A DNA stretch of 59,776 nt. Source: Gammaproteobacteria bacterium. GTDB lineage: Bacteria > Pseudomonadota > Gammaproteobacteria > Chromatiales > Chromatiaceae. Position 1 is the first letter of the stretch; every line of letters begins with the position of its first letter. The stretch lies in assembly GCA_020445415.1 (NCBI GenBank), contig JAGRGP010000006.1, forward strand, positions 1 to 59,776. The letters are read 5' to 3'. Below the pieces are notes generated by a model. That model worked only from the letters and a program-made list of their open reading frames with translations, was not told the DNA's origin and made no database searches. The position numbers and the translations under genes are program-made. Of this stretch, positions 1 through 9,280 are shown piece by piece.

Positions 1-1164
1 AGGCACCACCACCTCGGCGATTCCTGCCTTCAAGGGCGACAACGATTCGCTGAAGGTGCGCATCTCGGAGCGCCTTTTCAGCCCGTACTTGCTGATTAAG
101 GTCTCGATATGGATATTGGACGCAAGGACACCTAATACCATGCCCGCCTCGATTTCAACGTCGTAGGCCACCGCACCCGAACCCACCGTGGCAGGGCCTC
201 CACTGCGTTTCAAACCGATGGCTCTAACGCTATAGGTGCTCTCTATTTCACCTAAGAGTCGGCCCACGATATCGCTGTTATCGGGTACCACGACCTCGGC
301 CAGAGAGGGTTTGAGCCCGTAGAGATTGGTGAAATACTCCAGGGTATCTGCCCCGCTGACACCGCTTTTGCTTTCGCCGGCGGTTTTTGGGAGCACGTAC
401 CTACCGGCCAGCACGAAATACAAAATACCTGAGGCAACCAAGGCCACCCCAATGGGGGTCACGGAAAACAGTCCCCAGGTATCCATCTGCTGATTATCCG
501 GCAGTGCCCGATTGGAGGTCAGGATCAGGTCATTAAGCAGAATTAGCGGGCTGGATCCAACCATGGTCATGGTACCACCCAGGATCGCGGTAAAGCCCAT
601 TGGCATCAACAGGCGTGACATTGGGAGCCCGGAACGTGCCGAGATTCGCGAAACCACCGGAAGGAACAGAGCGGCTGCCCCCACGTTTTGCATGAACGAA
701 GAAATGAATCCTACGGTAGCCGAAATAATCGGGATGATGCGGCGTTCTGTGGTGCCCCCGATTTTGAGGATGAAGGCGGCCATTTTCCCCATGACGCCGG
801 TCTTGTCCAGTCCCGCACCGATGATCATCACGGCAATAATGGAGATCACCGCGTTGGATGCAAAACCATCAAACAGATGCCGGTTGTCGACCAGTCCGCC
901 AGCAAGACCCATTACCGGCGCCAGCAACGACGAAAGCCCCAGGAGCACCATGATACATATGGCCGCTACGTCAACACCGACAATTTCGAATGCAAATAAA
1001 TAGATAATCAATAGCAAGATGCAGGTGACCCATGCGATTTCTCGGGTCGGGACGATAAACGAAAGATAGACCGCACAAAGCACGAATACTCCCGCCATAA
1101 ACCAGTGTTTGTAGTTAGCGCCTTTCGAGGCACTCGTCGTGTCTTCATCAGCCAATGAGCTCAT
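1..1164 (-). CDS. SLC13/DASS-family anion permease with RCK_C (TrkA-C) domains, C-terminus cut off
   Basis: The frame is open from an ATG at 1164 to the window edge (388 codons, no stop), so the C-terminus is missing. The first 40 residues are polar and then hydrophobic. Long membrane segments follow, including the run with 'LGLSSLLAPVMGL' and the family-like 'FMQNVGAAALFLPVVSR' and 'ILGGTMTMVGSSPLILLND' segments of sodium- or proton-coupled anion permeases. From about residue 290 comes a soluble part with one complete RCK_C-like module; a second begins at the edge with 'AEVVVP'. This is the arrangement of bacterial SLC13 permeases used for sulfate, dicarboxylates or organosulfonates. The start is 8 bases after the SulP stop, so the two are probably cotranscribed and may share an anion substrate such as sulfate. 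The substrate cannot be read from sequence. Confidence 0.85.
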   Translation of the reverse strand, partial: MSSLADEDTTSASKGANYKHWFMAGVFVLCAVYLSFIVPTREIAWVTCILLLIIYLFAFEIVGVDVAAICIMVLLGLSSLLAPVMGLAGGLVDNRHLFDGFASNAVISIIAVMIIGAGLDKTGVMGKMAAFILKIGGTTERRIIPIISATVGFISSFMQNVGAAALFLPVVSRISARSGLPMSRLLMPMGFTAILGGTMTMVGSSPLILLNDLILTSNRALPDNQQMDTWGLFSVTPIGVALVASGILYFVLAGRYVLPKTAGESKSGVSGADTLEYFTNLYGLKPSLAEVVVPDNSDIVGRLLGEIESTYSVRAIGLKRSGGPATVGSGAVAYDVEIEAGMVLGVLASNIHIETLISKYGLKRRSEMRTFSESLSPLKAGIAEVVVP

Positions 1165-1172
1165 GCGTTTAC

Positions 1173-2975
1173 CTAATTTCCTTGAAATGAGATCGGAGTT
1201 CGAATATTCGGTACTGTGGCGCTGCACTCTCTGAAAATATGATTCTGGCAAGTGGCGCACACGCGCTTGTCCAGCTTTTGATAGATGCCGGTAACCGCTG
1301 CGGTTTTAGATTGGAATACATTGTAAGCACCGATAGTGTCAAGGCACCCGCAGCGTTCCAGCGGAACCCATAGTCCTTCCTTTACGTGGATGAGATAGAG
1401 CCGGCCTCCGCGTATATTCCTCCTGATCGCCTCTTGGGCCAAGGCCTCACCACCGACAATATCAACAAAATTGATGCCATCGGCGACAATCGCCAGATGT
1501 TTCTGATTGGGGTTGTCATGCTCGATCTTGGCAAAGGCGTTCTGAACATGATTAACCGAACCGAAGAATATGGAGCCATCGATGCGCAAAAACTTAACCT
1601 GCGGGCATTCGGGCAGGTCGGGATCGCTACTGAATTTCCGGCTAGGTAACCTGGGGTCTGGCGCGCGGGAAACGATGCGCGGGTGTGATACCCGCTCCAG
1701 GTATAGAACAAGGGACAGTATTACCCCCGAGAAGATGGCCAACTCCAGGTCCAGAAAGATGGCCGCCAGGAAGGTGACGGATAAGATGGTCGCTTCGCGT
1801 TTGGAACTGGCAAAGATATGGCGGATTTCTTTGAAGTCGATAAGCCCCCAGGCTACCAGAACCAGCATAGCGGCCATCGCCGACTTTGGGAGAAAAGCCA
1901 ATAGCGGAGCCACCAGGAATACCACGGGGATCAGTAGCAACCCTGAGAATATCGCCGCCATGGGCGTCTTTGCACCCGCCTGAAAGTTCAGGGCAGAGCG
2001 GTTGAAGGAGCCGGTGGCGACATAGGCCGAGAAGAAGCTGCCCACCATGTTTGACAGCCCTTGTCCGATGAACTCTTGATTGCCGCTGATGCGCTGGCCT
2101 GATCGGGTGGCCAAAGCACGGCCGATTGAAACGGCTTCGGTTAAGGCAAACAAGGTCATAGCCAGGGCCACCGAGGACAACGACTTGATGGTATCCATTG
2201 ACAGATCCGGAGCAGACAACGGAGGCATGGATCTCGGTATCGCGCCTACGGTGACGATATGGGTGGTCGACTCCCCAAAAAATGTGGTTAGCAGCGTGTA
2301 AGCCAGAATACCTGTCCCCATCGCTGCAATCATCGGGGGAACCGCAGGTAGCCAGCGCTTGGCGGCCAACCCCGACAATAGGGTAAGAACGGCGACAATG
2401 GTGACAAAGAAGTTAGTATCGGTGATGTTTTGTGCGACTCCCAGGAGAATATCGTGCAAATGTTCGTCGCGGGTTATTTCGATACCGAAAAAATACTTGA
2501 TTTGCTTAGCGGCGATTAGGATAGCCGCTCCGGTCGTGAAGCCTACGATGACCGAGTGCGAGATGTAGTTCACCAATGCGCCCATGCGGGCAAGCCCGAG
2601 AATCAATTCCAGAACACCCACCATGAAGGTAAGTGTCAACGCGAGCGAAATGTAGTCCATGCTGCCCGGTGCCGCCAAGTTGCTCAGCGATGAGAACAAT
2701 ACAACGGAGGCTGCTGTGGTTGGGCCGGATACAAGATGCATCGACGAGCCGAACAATGCGGCAACGATTGCCGGAACCATACCCGCGTACAGCCCATACT
2801 GGGGGGGCATTCCCGCGATTGTGGCGAAGGCGACTCCTTGAGGAAGCACCACCAGCGCCCCTGTCAGTGCTGCCGAAAAGTCTCCGCGTAGCGTGCGTCG
2901 GTCCAATAAGGGCAGCCAACGCATAAACGGCGTCAACCAGAAAAAAATACTAGATAATCTATCTCCGGGGGGCAC
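1173..2975 (-). CDS. SulP-family anion transporter with C-terminal STAS domain
   Basis: A 600-residue inner-membrane transporter of the SulP (SLC26) family, for sulfate or bicarbonate-type anions. The N-terminal signature is clear: 'GALVVLPQGVAFATIAGMPPQYGLYAGMVPAIVAALFG' (quoted in pieces: GALVVLPQGVAFATIAG, then MPPQYGLYAGMVPAI) followed by 'GPTTAASVVLFSS'. About ten to twelve hydrophobic segments run to residue 430. A STAS domain (about 460-560) follows, with 'LRIDGSIFFGSVNHV'. The start is GTG, chosen because AAGGAG lies 9 bases upstream. The last 40 residues carry a Cys pair (CATC) plus two more Cys, unusual for a STAS tail and of unknown meaning. It is followed 8 bases later by the SLC13 permease. 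Sulfate uptake is the simplest role, but bicarbonate uptake by an autotroph is equally possible. Confidence 0.9.
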   Translation of the reverse strand: MPPGDRLSSIFFWLTPFMRWLPLLDRRTLRGDFSAALTGALVVLPQGVAFATIAGMPPQYGLYAGMVPAIVAALFGSSMHLVSGPTTAASVVLFSSLSNLAAPGSMDYISLALTLTFMVGVLELILGLARMGALVNYISHSVIVGFTTGAAILIAAKQIKYFFGIEITRDEHLHDILLGVAQNITDTNFFVTIVAVLTLLSGLAAKRWLPAVPPMIAAMGTGILAYTLLTTFFGESTTHIVTVGAIPRSMPPLSAPDLSMDTIKSLSSVALAMTLFALTEAVSIGRALATRSGQRISGNQEFIGQGLSNMVGSFFSAYVATGSFNRSALNFQAGAKTPMAAIFSGLLLIPVVFLVAPLLAFLPKSAMAAMLVLVAWGLIDFKEIRHIFASSKREATILSVTFLAAIFLDLELAIFSGVILSLVLYLERVSHPRIVSRAPDPRLPSRKFSSDPDLPECPQVKFLRIDGSIFFGSVNHVQNAFAKIEHDNPNQKHLAIVADGINFVDIVGGEALAQEAIRRNIRGGRLYLIHVKEGLWVPLERCGCLDTIGAYNVFQSKTAAVTGIYQKLDKRVCATCQNHIFRECSATVPNIRTPISFQGN

Positions 2976-3412
2976 TGCCTGATACTCCTTGAGGTACTGC
3001 TACTGCTCCGCGATTCTATTCCACAAATGTTGCCGAGTCTTGACCACTGCCGGGGTAATTGGAAGTATCCTCCGCCATTCATCCATTGATTGCGTGATCT
3101 TCATGACCCGCCATCTGCGACGTGAGCGGCCAATAACATCTTTCGAGCTGCCGGTAGATTCTAGACAACACCATGATATCACAATCGCCAGGCGTCGGGG
3201 GTAGGTAGGAATTGCCGAGAGCCCGTTGGGGCAGTACGCCCGAGGGACGGGGCCGACAAACGGGTCCAGTGGCGGATTCTTGATGCGATTCTCCTTAACT
3301 CCACGGGTGCAGCACAACTCGTCATGGGGGTACTGATTGTCCCCCGCGAGCCGCTTCTACTCCCCAATCACCCAGAGCGGCGGTTGCCATGGGCGAGTGA
3401 TCGGTTGCCCGT
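2976..3412. other. 437-base intergenic region, no supported gene
   Basis: It lies between the SulP start and the 3' end of the CheB-CheR gene. A 105-codon minus-strand frame (3000-3317) and shorter frames exist, but none has a recognisable domain and none has a convincing ribosome site. The promoter for the SulP/SLC13 pair should be here. I could not pick out a strong -35/-10 pair. Confidence 0.5.
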
Positions 3413-6400
3413 TCAGGCATCTGGCTTTGTCGAATCGTCATAAATGGTAATGACGTCACCGGTTGGTAACCTGAAAATCTTGTTTTTACGCCAACCATGA
3501 ATGCGCTGGTCTCGGTACAGGGTATGAGGGTGTGTTTCGGGTACCCCAGTCCGCCAGACCCGTTGCAACACTTCTAGCAACCCAAACGCCTTGACACCCG
3601 GGAAACAATCGACCAGACGATGCCCGATAATATCTTCCCGTTTTACGTTTTCGATGCGTTCGCAGCTGGCATTGATATCCAGGAACAGGAAATCCTTGCC
3701 CTTGTCCACAGCTTGGTAAACCGCGACCGCGCTGGGCATGAAGTCCATCAAAGAGCGATAGCGTGCCTCGCTGATACGCAGATCATTCTCCATCTGGCGC
3801 CGGGCCGAAATGTCGCTTTGGATTCCCACATAATGGGTCACCAGACCTTCCGAGTTGCGCACCGGTGAGATGTTGGCCGCCTGCCAGATGAGGTCGCCGT
3901 TCTTGCGCCGGTTGCGGAACTCGCCCGACCATGTCTGGCCTTTCTCCAGGGTATCCCACAGCCGTTGGTAAAAGACCTTATCGTGCTCTCCGGAAGCCAG
4001 GAACTTGGGGTTGTTGCCGACTGCTTCCGCCACACTGTATCCAGTTGCATCGACAAAGTGCGGATTGACATATTCGATGATGCCGTCGCAGTTGGTGATG
4101 ATGACGCTGGCTGGAGTCTGTTCCAGCGCTTGTGTCAGGAGTTTGAGCCGATCGCCCTGTTTCTGTTCATGGATGTCGAGCAAGGTGAGGACCACGCCGG
4201 AAATGGCATGTTGCCGGGTTCGGTACGGCCGCAGGCGCAACAGAAACCAGCGGCCGTTGCGATTCTGAATCTCTTTTTCGAACGGTTCGACGGTGTCGAG
4301 CAGGAGATTGGCTTCCTGCACCAGGATGTTGCTGTCAAACTCGCCCGTGACGTGGTTGAGCGGCCGTCCAAGATGGTTGTCAGAAATATGAAAATATTCA
4401 GTTGCAACGGGTGTGAAGCGTTGAATACACAGACTCGTGTCGAGAAACAGAATGGCCAGATCGGTACAGGCGATCAGATTAGCCAGGTCATCGTTGGATA
4501 GCGCCAGCTCCTTGATCTTGGCCTGCAGTTCGGCATTCACCGTGGTCAGTTCTTGATTGACCGAGCGCAGCTCTTCCTGCGAGGTTTCCAGCTCCTCGTT
4601 GGTGCTCTGCAGTTCCTCGTTTGAAGATTGCAACTCCTCGTTGGTGGCGGTCAACTCTTCATTGGCCGTCTCCAGTTGCTCGACGGTGTTCTTCAGATGC
4701 TGGCGGTTCTCCTCCAGCGCTTTTTCGAGTTCTTGGTTGTGCTCGCCCCCCGTGCCGATGCTACTCAATACCATTTGGTCACTGAGGACCGGACCACGAT
4801 CCTCGAGAATGACACACATGAGGCCCTTGAGCGAAGGGGGGTCGGTCAGGGGAATGATGTGCACACTCACCAGGTATTCGCCTTCTCCACCCTCCACGCG
4901 AATGCCCGGGTAGTGTGTGGCTTCGCCACTGTTTTTGACTTTTCGCAGCAGATGACCGAGCGTTGGCACCAGGCCTGGTCTCGCCAGTTTCACCAGGTTG
5001 AGGCTTCCCTCCCCGGATGTCGTTTCCAGAAAACGGCCGGTGCGTCCTTGAACGTATAGGATGTCGAACCCGGAATCGACTGTTACGGCAACCGAGGCGC
5101 ATCGTTCCAGAAGCAATTTCCGCGTCAGGTCGCGGATGCTCTCCTTGAGACCGGCAACCACATTGTCTCGTGCACCGTGCTGCGGGACGATCGAGCGCGC
5201 CAACGAAACTCCCATTCTGACCGGGTGCGTAGTGGCTCGGTAACGAAAGATGCGCCACTTCGCCGAATACACGCTGAAGCCGTCCGCCATATCACCCAGC
5301 GACTCGGAACTGCCCAGCAGCAGCCACCCAAAAGGATTGAGCGCGTAATGAAATGTGGACAATACTTGGTGTTGCAGTTCCGGTTGCAGATAAATGAGCA
5401 GATTACGGCAGGAGATCAGGTCGAGCTGGGAAAACGGTGGATTCTTGACAACGCTATGTTCGGCGAAGACCAGCATTTCCCGCACGCTTTTTTTGATTCG
5501 CCAGCTATTCTCCTCCCGGTCGAAGTATTGATGCAGCAGGTCGACGGGAACCTCGCTGCTGATGTTCTCGGGATAAACTCCCGCGCGGCCGAATTCGAGT
5601 GCTTCGCGATTGATGTCGGTGGCAAAGATCTGAACCGGCAAGCTGGACGTTGTCCGGTCAAGGTGACGGCGTATCAACAAGGCGAGACTATAGGCTTCTT
5701 CTCCGGTGGCGCACCCCGGAACCCAAATGCGTACCACCGATTTGGCATGTCGATCCTTCAGAATCAGTGGGAGCACCTCTTCATCCAGCAGCTTGAAGGT
5801 GTCGGGATCGCGGAAGAAGCTGGTAACCTGAATGAGCAATTCAGGTAACAGCGTTTTCATTTCCCGGCTGTCCTTTTGCAGCAACGCCGTGTATTGCTCG
5901 ATCGAGGTGCAGTGATTGACCAGTATGCGCCGTTCGATACGCCGAATCAGGGTGCCGGTCTTGTAACCGGAGAAGTTATGGCCACTATAGGCGTGCACCA
6001 GTTTGAGTATCCCTTCCAGCCCCAGCAACTCCTCCTTGGCAGGTTCGCTCTTATCAGAGGTAGCCAGCTTTTCGGCATAGCGTCGAATCAGGCCCGGCAT
6101 GACTTCGGGAGTCACCACGAAATCACAGACCACCGACTCCTGGGCACTTGAGGGCATACCGTCGTAAGCAGCGGAATCGGGATCCTGGATCATCACCATC
6201 CCCCCCTTTTCCTTCACTGCACGCACACCCAGGGTGCCGTCAGTACCCGTGCCGGAGAGCACCACCGCTACCGCGCGCTCTCCATACTCCTGGGCGCAGG
6301 AGCGGAAAAACTGATCGATGGGAAAACGCAGGCCGCGTTTCGGTGTCAACTGGAAAAGCTGGAAGCAGTGCTGATCTATTTCGAGAGAGCGGTTTGGCGG

Positions 6401-6694
6401 AATTACGTAGATGTGGCCGGAAAGTACCGGCTCGCCATGCTTGATTTCACTGACCGGCAAACTGGTCAGGCGCTGGATCAATTCGCCCAGCAGGCTCTTA
6501 TGGTTGGGGTCCAGATGCTGGACAAGCACCATGGCGGTGTCGGTATCTCCTGGCACCGCCTTGAAGAATCGCCCGTAGGCCTCTAAACCGCCGGCGGATG
6601 CGCCCAGCGCGACGACGAGTGACGGGCCCCGGCTGCTCCTGTCACCCGGATTCTCTGTTGCAGGCGGTTGGCGCTTTGGGTCTTGCTCGGGCAT
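3413..6694 (-). CDS. CheB-CheR-PAS fusion: chemoreceptor methylesterase/methyltransferase with PAS sensors
   Basis: A cytoplasmic 1093-residue fusion. Residues 25-210 are a CheB methylesterase with the catalytic triad visible: Ser33 in 'GASAGG', His60 in 'VQHLDPNH', Asp152 in 'SGTGTDGTLG'. Residues 225-490 are a CheR methyltransferase with the SAM-binding 'VPGCATGEEAYSLA'. A long heptad-rich coiled coil of repeated 'NEELQS(S/T)NEEL' units spans about 655-730. Three PAS-like domains follow to the end ('QTPASVIITNCDGIIEYVN' marks the second). There is no receiver domain, so control must come through the PAS domains rather than CheA phosphorylation. The gene starts 47 bases after the PAS-GGDEF-EAL gene, probably in one operon. 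Such proteins are known as stand-alone CheB/CheR hybrids outside chemotaxis clusters. Their substrates are mostly unknown; the two chemoreceptors at 49620 and 52518 are possible targets. Confidence 0.93.
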   Translation of the reverse strand: MPEQDPKRQPPATENPGDRSSRGPSLVVALGASAGGLEAYGRFFKAVPGDTDTAMVLVQHLDPNHKSLLGELIQRLTSLPVSEIKHGEPVLSGHIYVIPPNRSLEIDQHCFQLFQLTPKRGLRFPIDQFFRSCAQEYGERAVAVVLSGTGTDGTLGVRAVKEKGGMVMIQDPDSAAYDGMPSSAQESVVCDFVVTPEVMPGLIRRYAEKLATSDKSEPAKEELLGLEGILKLVHAYSGHNFSGYKTGTLIRRIERRILVNHCTSIEQYTALLQKDSREMKTLLPELLIQVTSFFRDPDTFKLLDEEVLPLILKDRHAKSVVRIWVPGCATGEEAYSLALLIRRHLDRTTSSLPVQIFATDINREALEFGRAGVYPENISSEVPVDLLHQYFDREENSWRIKKSVREMLVFAEHSVVKNPPFSQLDLISCRNLLIYLQPELQHQVLSTFHYALNPFGWLLLGSSESLGDMADGFSVYSAKWRIFRYRATTHPVRMGVSLARSIVPQHGARDNVVAGLKESIRDLTRKLLLERCASVAVTVDSGFDILYVQGRTGRFLETTSGEGSLNLVKLARPGLVPTLGHLLRKVKNSGEATHYPGIRVEGGEGEYLVSVHIIPLTDPPSLKGLMCVILEDRGPVLSDQMVLSSIGTGGEHNQELEKALEENRQHLKNTVEQLETANEELTATNEELQSSNEELQSTNEELETSQEELRSVNQELTTVNAELQAKIKELALSNDDLANLIACTDLAILFLDTSLCIQRFTPVATEYFHISDNHLGRPLNHVTGEFDSNILVQEANLLLDTVEPFEKEIQNRNGRWFLLRLRPYRTRQHAISGVVLTLLDIHEQKQGDRLKLLTQALEQTPASVIITNCDGIIEYVNPHFVDATGYSVAEAVGNNPKFLASGEHDKVFYQRLWDTLEKGQTWSGEFRNRRKNGDLIWQAANISPVRNSEGLVTHYVGIQSDISARRQMENDLRISEARYRSLMDFMPSAVAVYQAVDKGKDFLFLDINASCERIENVKREDIIGHRLVDCFPGVKAFGLLEVLQRVWRTGVPETHPHTLYRDQRIHGWRKNKIFRLPTGDVITIYDDSTKPDA

Positions 6695-6741
6695 GGATCA
6701 GCTCTTCGCGAAAGGGTTATCGTGAAACCCGGAGGGATGAT

Positions 6742-8934
6742 TCAGGGTATCTGCTGGTGTCGGGCAGAAAAGAACCGCTCAAACTCATCTACTTCGAGCG
6801 CGGGGCTGAATAGAAAACCCTGCGCCTCGTCACAGCCTTGTTCCTTGAGGAAACGGTACTGTCCTTCGGTTTCCACGCCTTCAGCGACGACCCTCAGATC
6901 CAGAGTGCGGGCCATGGCAATAATGGTTGCCGCTATAGCCGCATCGTTGGGATCCTGTTCGACGTCGCGCACAAAGGATGAATCGATCTTCAGGCAGTCG
7001 ATAGGAAACTGCTTGAGGTAGCTCAGGGAAGAATAACCGGTTCCAAAGTCATCCACGGCAATCGTTATGCCGAGTCGCTTGACGTGATTCAATCGTTCAT
7101 CGAGTCTTTCTCGGTATTCCATGAGAACCGTTTCAGTAAGTTCCAATTCGATGGGGCACATGCTCCCGGTCCATTGGCTGAACAGATCGCCCTCCAACAA
7201 TTGCTTCAACTTCAGGCCGGACAGATTGATTGACAACCTAATTCCCAGTTGCGACCAGTGCGCCGCCTGCTCAGCGACCGCGCTCAGGCCCCATTGTGCC
7301 AGTGGCATGATTAACCCGGTCTCTTCTGCGAGGGCGATGAAGATAGCCGGATCAACGTCTCCCCAGCGCGGCGAGCGCCAACGCATCAGTGCTTCGGCAC
7401 CCTTGATGCGGCCGGTTTCCAGGTCGATGCAGGGCTGATAGACCATTCGCAGTTCCCGGTTTTCCTCGGCACGGCGCAGATCGGTTTCCATTGCCAACCG
7501 GGTTTCGTAGCGCGCGCTCATTTCATTGGCGTAGAATTGATAGTCGTTGCGCCCGGTATCCTTCGCTCGGTACATGGCGATATCCGCACAACGAAGGAGG
7601 TTTTCTACATTGTCGGCGTCGAGGGGAAACAGGCTGATACCAATACTCGCGGCAACCACCAACTCACCACCCGTGTAATGGAAGGTCGTGGTTCTGAAGG
7701 TATTAAGGATCTTCTCCGCAACCAGCGCAGCCTCCTCGTGCCGTTCCAGATCGTTGAGTATCACGGTAAATTCATCGCCACCGAGCCGTGACACGGTGTC
7801 GCTTTCGCGCACACACTTGCGGATGAGATTGGCCGAAAACTCCAACAGTTTATCGCCTATGTTGTGGCCCAGCGCATCGTTGACGTGTTTGAAGCGGTCC
7901 AGATCCAGGAATAGTAGGGCAAGCCCCGTGCCTTCGCGGTGACAGAGTTTTAGCGCGGTTTCCAGACGGTCTAGACAGAGCGTACGATTGGGAAGACCGG
8001 TCAGTTCGTCATAGTAGGCTAATTGATGTAATTGTCGGCGGGCGAACTCCTGTCCGCTGGTGTCAAAAAAAACACCTACGTAATGGGTAATACGTTCGTC
8101 AATATTTCGTATACAGATAATACTCAAGTGTTCAGGATAAGTTTCACCGTTTTTCCGATTGTTCCATATCTCACCTTCCCAGCGGCCGCGCTGATGAATC
8201 TTGCGCCACATGTCCCGGTAAAAGCCGCGGTTATGGCGGCCGGAGCTAAGAAACTTCGGGTTCCTGCCTATCACCTCGTGAGTTTCGTAACCGGTGATCG
8301 AAGTGAAAGCTCTGTTGATCGAGATGATCCTCTGTTCGGCATCGGTTACCATGATCCCTTCCGCCGCATTCTCGAATACCTTGGCAGCCAGTTGTAGATT
8401 GGACTCGGCACGTTTTTGTTCGGTCAGATCGATCAATGCCGTGCGCAAAGGACCTTCTCCACCTGCCACCCGCTTGGTTTCCAGCAGCAGTACGATCTCT
8501 TCTCCCTGGTGCTTCAGGCTAAGCTCGCAACGATCCTGATCCAGGCCTTTAGCGAGGCGGCGAAGATGGTGGTAAAGGGGGTCTCCGTCACCGGGCGAGC
8601 AAAAAGAGTAGAGAATGCTGTTCCGGAGATCCGTTGTCACATTTCCGGTCAGTAGCTCCACTGCCCGCCGGTTGGTCTGATAGATGACGCCCTCATAATC
8701 CAGGACGATGTATCCCACCGGTGCCTGTTCGAACAGGTCCCGATAACGCTGTTCACTCGAGTGAAGATCATCCTGGGCGCGGCGCAATTCCTCGTTCTGA
8801 GTCTGGAGCTCGATCTGGTGCACTTGTAACTCATGGATAAGGCGCCGAATCTCCTGCTCGCTGAGCCCCTTGATTTCGTTGGACGTTATCGCGGCAGGTA
8901 CTTCAGCTCGCCCTCGGAGAGAACGGTATTCCAT
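6742..8934 (-). CDS. PAS-PAS-GGDEF-EAL bifunctional c-di-GMP enzyme
   Basis: A soluble 730-residue protein. A short N-terminal coiled coil (about 20-65) leads to PAS domains at about 65-170 and 185-295. A GGDEF domain follows (305-470) with an intact GGDEF motif at 385-389 and an upstream RxxD inhibitory site at 376-379. The EAL domain (490-725) has an intact EAL at 514-516 and the 'DDFGTGYSSLSYL' signature. Both c-di-GMP synthesis and breakdown are therefore possible on sequence grounds. The second PAS ('GYETHEVIGRNPKFLSSG') closely resembles the PAS in the downstream CheB-CheR fusion ('GYSVAEAVGNNPKFLASG'), suggesting a shared stimulus. It is first in a two-gene unit with that fusion. A PilZ-tailed chemoreceptor at 49620 offers a potential c-di-GMP target elsewhere in the window. 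Confidence 0.94.
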   Translation of the reverse strand: MEYRSLRGRAEVPAAITSNEIKGLSEQEIRRLIHELQVHQIELQTQNEELRRAQDDLHSSEQRYRDLFEQAPVGYIVLDYEGVIYQTNRRAVELLTGNVTTDLRNSILYSFCSPGDGDPLYHHLRRLAKGLDQDRCELSLKHQGEEIVLLLETKRVAGGEGPLRTALIDLTEQKRAESNLQLAAKVFENAAEGIMVTDAEQRIISINRAFTSITGYETHEVIGRNPKFLSSGRHNRGFYRDMWRKIHQRGRWEGEIWNNRKNGETYPEHLSIICIRNIDERITHYVGVFFDTSGQEFARRQLHQLAYYDELTGLPNRTLCLDRLETALKLCHREGTGLALLFLDLDRFKHVNDALGHNIGDKLLEFSANLIRKCVRESDTVSRLGGDEFTVILNDLERHEEAALVAEKILNTFRTTTFHYTGGELVVAASIGISLFPLDADNVENLLRCADIAMYRAKDTGRNDYQFYANEMSARYETRLAMETDLRRAEENRELRMVYQPCIDLETGRIKGAEALMRWRSPRWGDVDPAIFIALAEETGLIMPLAQWGLSAVAEQAAHWSQLGIRLSINLSGLKLKQLLEGDLFSQWTGSMCPIELELTETVLMEYRERLDERLNHVKRLGITIAVDDFGTGYSSLSYLKQFPIDCLKIDSSFVRDVEQDPNDAAIAATIIAMARTLDLRVVAEGVETEGQYRFLKEQGCDEAQGFLFSPALEVDEFERFFSARHQQIP

Positions 8935-9280
8935 GTCGGTTCCATAGTGGAGATCTGAGTCGTTAATTTTAGCTGGTTATCGTATCAGCGTAGCAGTTAT
9001 GCAGGAGAGTATGAAAGCGTACTGGAATGCCCGATCGATCCCAGTTAGGTCAGAGCCCAGGGCGTGGATGGACTCCCCTGCAAGAAATGTTTCCCCGGGG
9101 CTTATTTTTCTTCTCTGGATTTCTGGTTCCGAGAGGGGACAGTGTTGTTGAGAAATGATTTTCTGTTTTGTTCAGCGATTAATCGGATGCCCCGTGTGCC
9201 AGCGACTAACAAATCCACGCTATGAAATAACATATATAATTAATACAATTAGTTATAATATATAATTAAAGTGCTTCATG
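8935..9280. other. 346-base intergenic region with a very AT-rich end
   Basis: It separates the start of the PAS-GGDEF-EAL gene from the 3' end of iclR, both on the minus strand. No coding frame is supported. The part nearest iclR (about 9220-9270) is almost pure A+T and contains a 12-base direct repeat, listed separately. The promoter of the GGDEF-EAL operon presumably lies in this region. Confidence 0.5.
9232..9269. repeat. Two exact 12-base AT-rich direct repeats
   Basis: The 12-mer ATATATAATTAA occurs at 9232-9243 and again at 9258-9269, 26 bases apart start to start (about two and a half helix turns). The flanks are GC-rich. It could be a nucleoid-protein site or UP-like element for the operon reading away to the left. 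Function is not shown. Confidence 0.4.

Noticed and set aside
512..1003. Plus-strand frames of 163 and 103 codons
   Set aside because: They lie wholly opposite the SLC13 permease, whose product has clear membrane and RCK_C segments; these are antisense shadows.
3000..3317. 105-codon minus-strand frame upstream of SulP
   Set aside because: No domain, no clear ribosome site, and Arg/Pro-rich composition typical of a non-coding frame.
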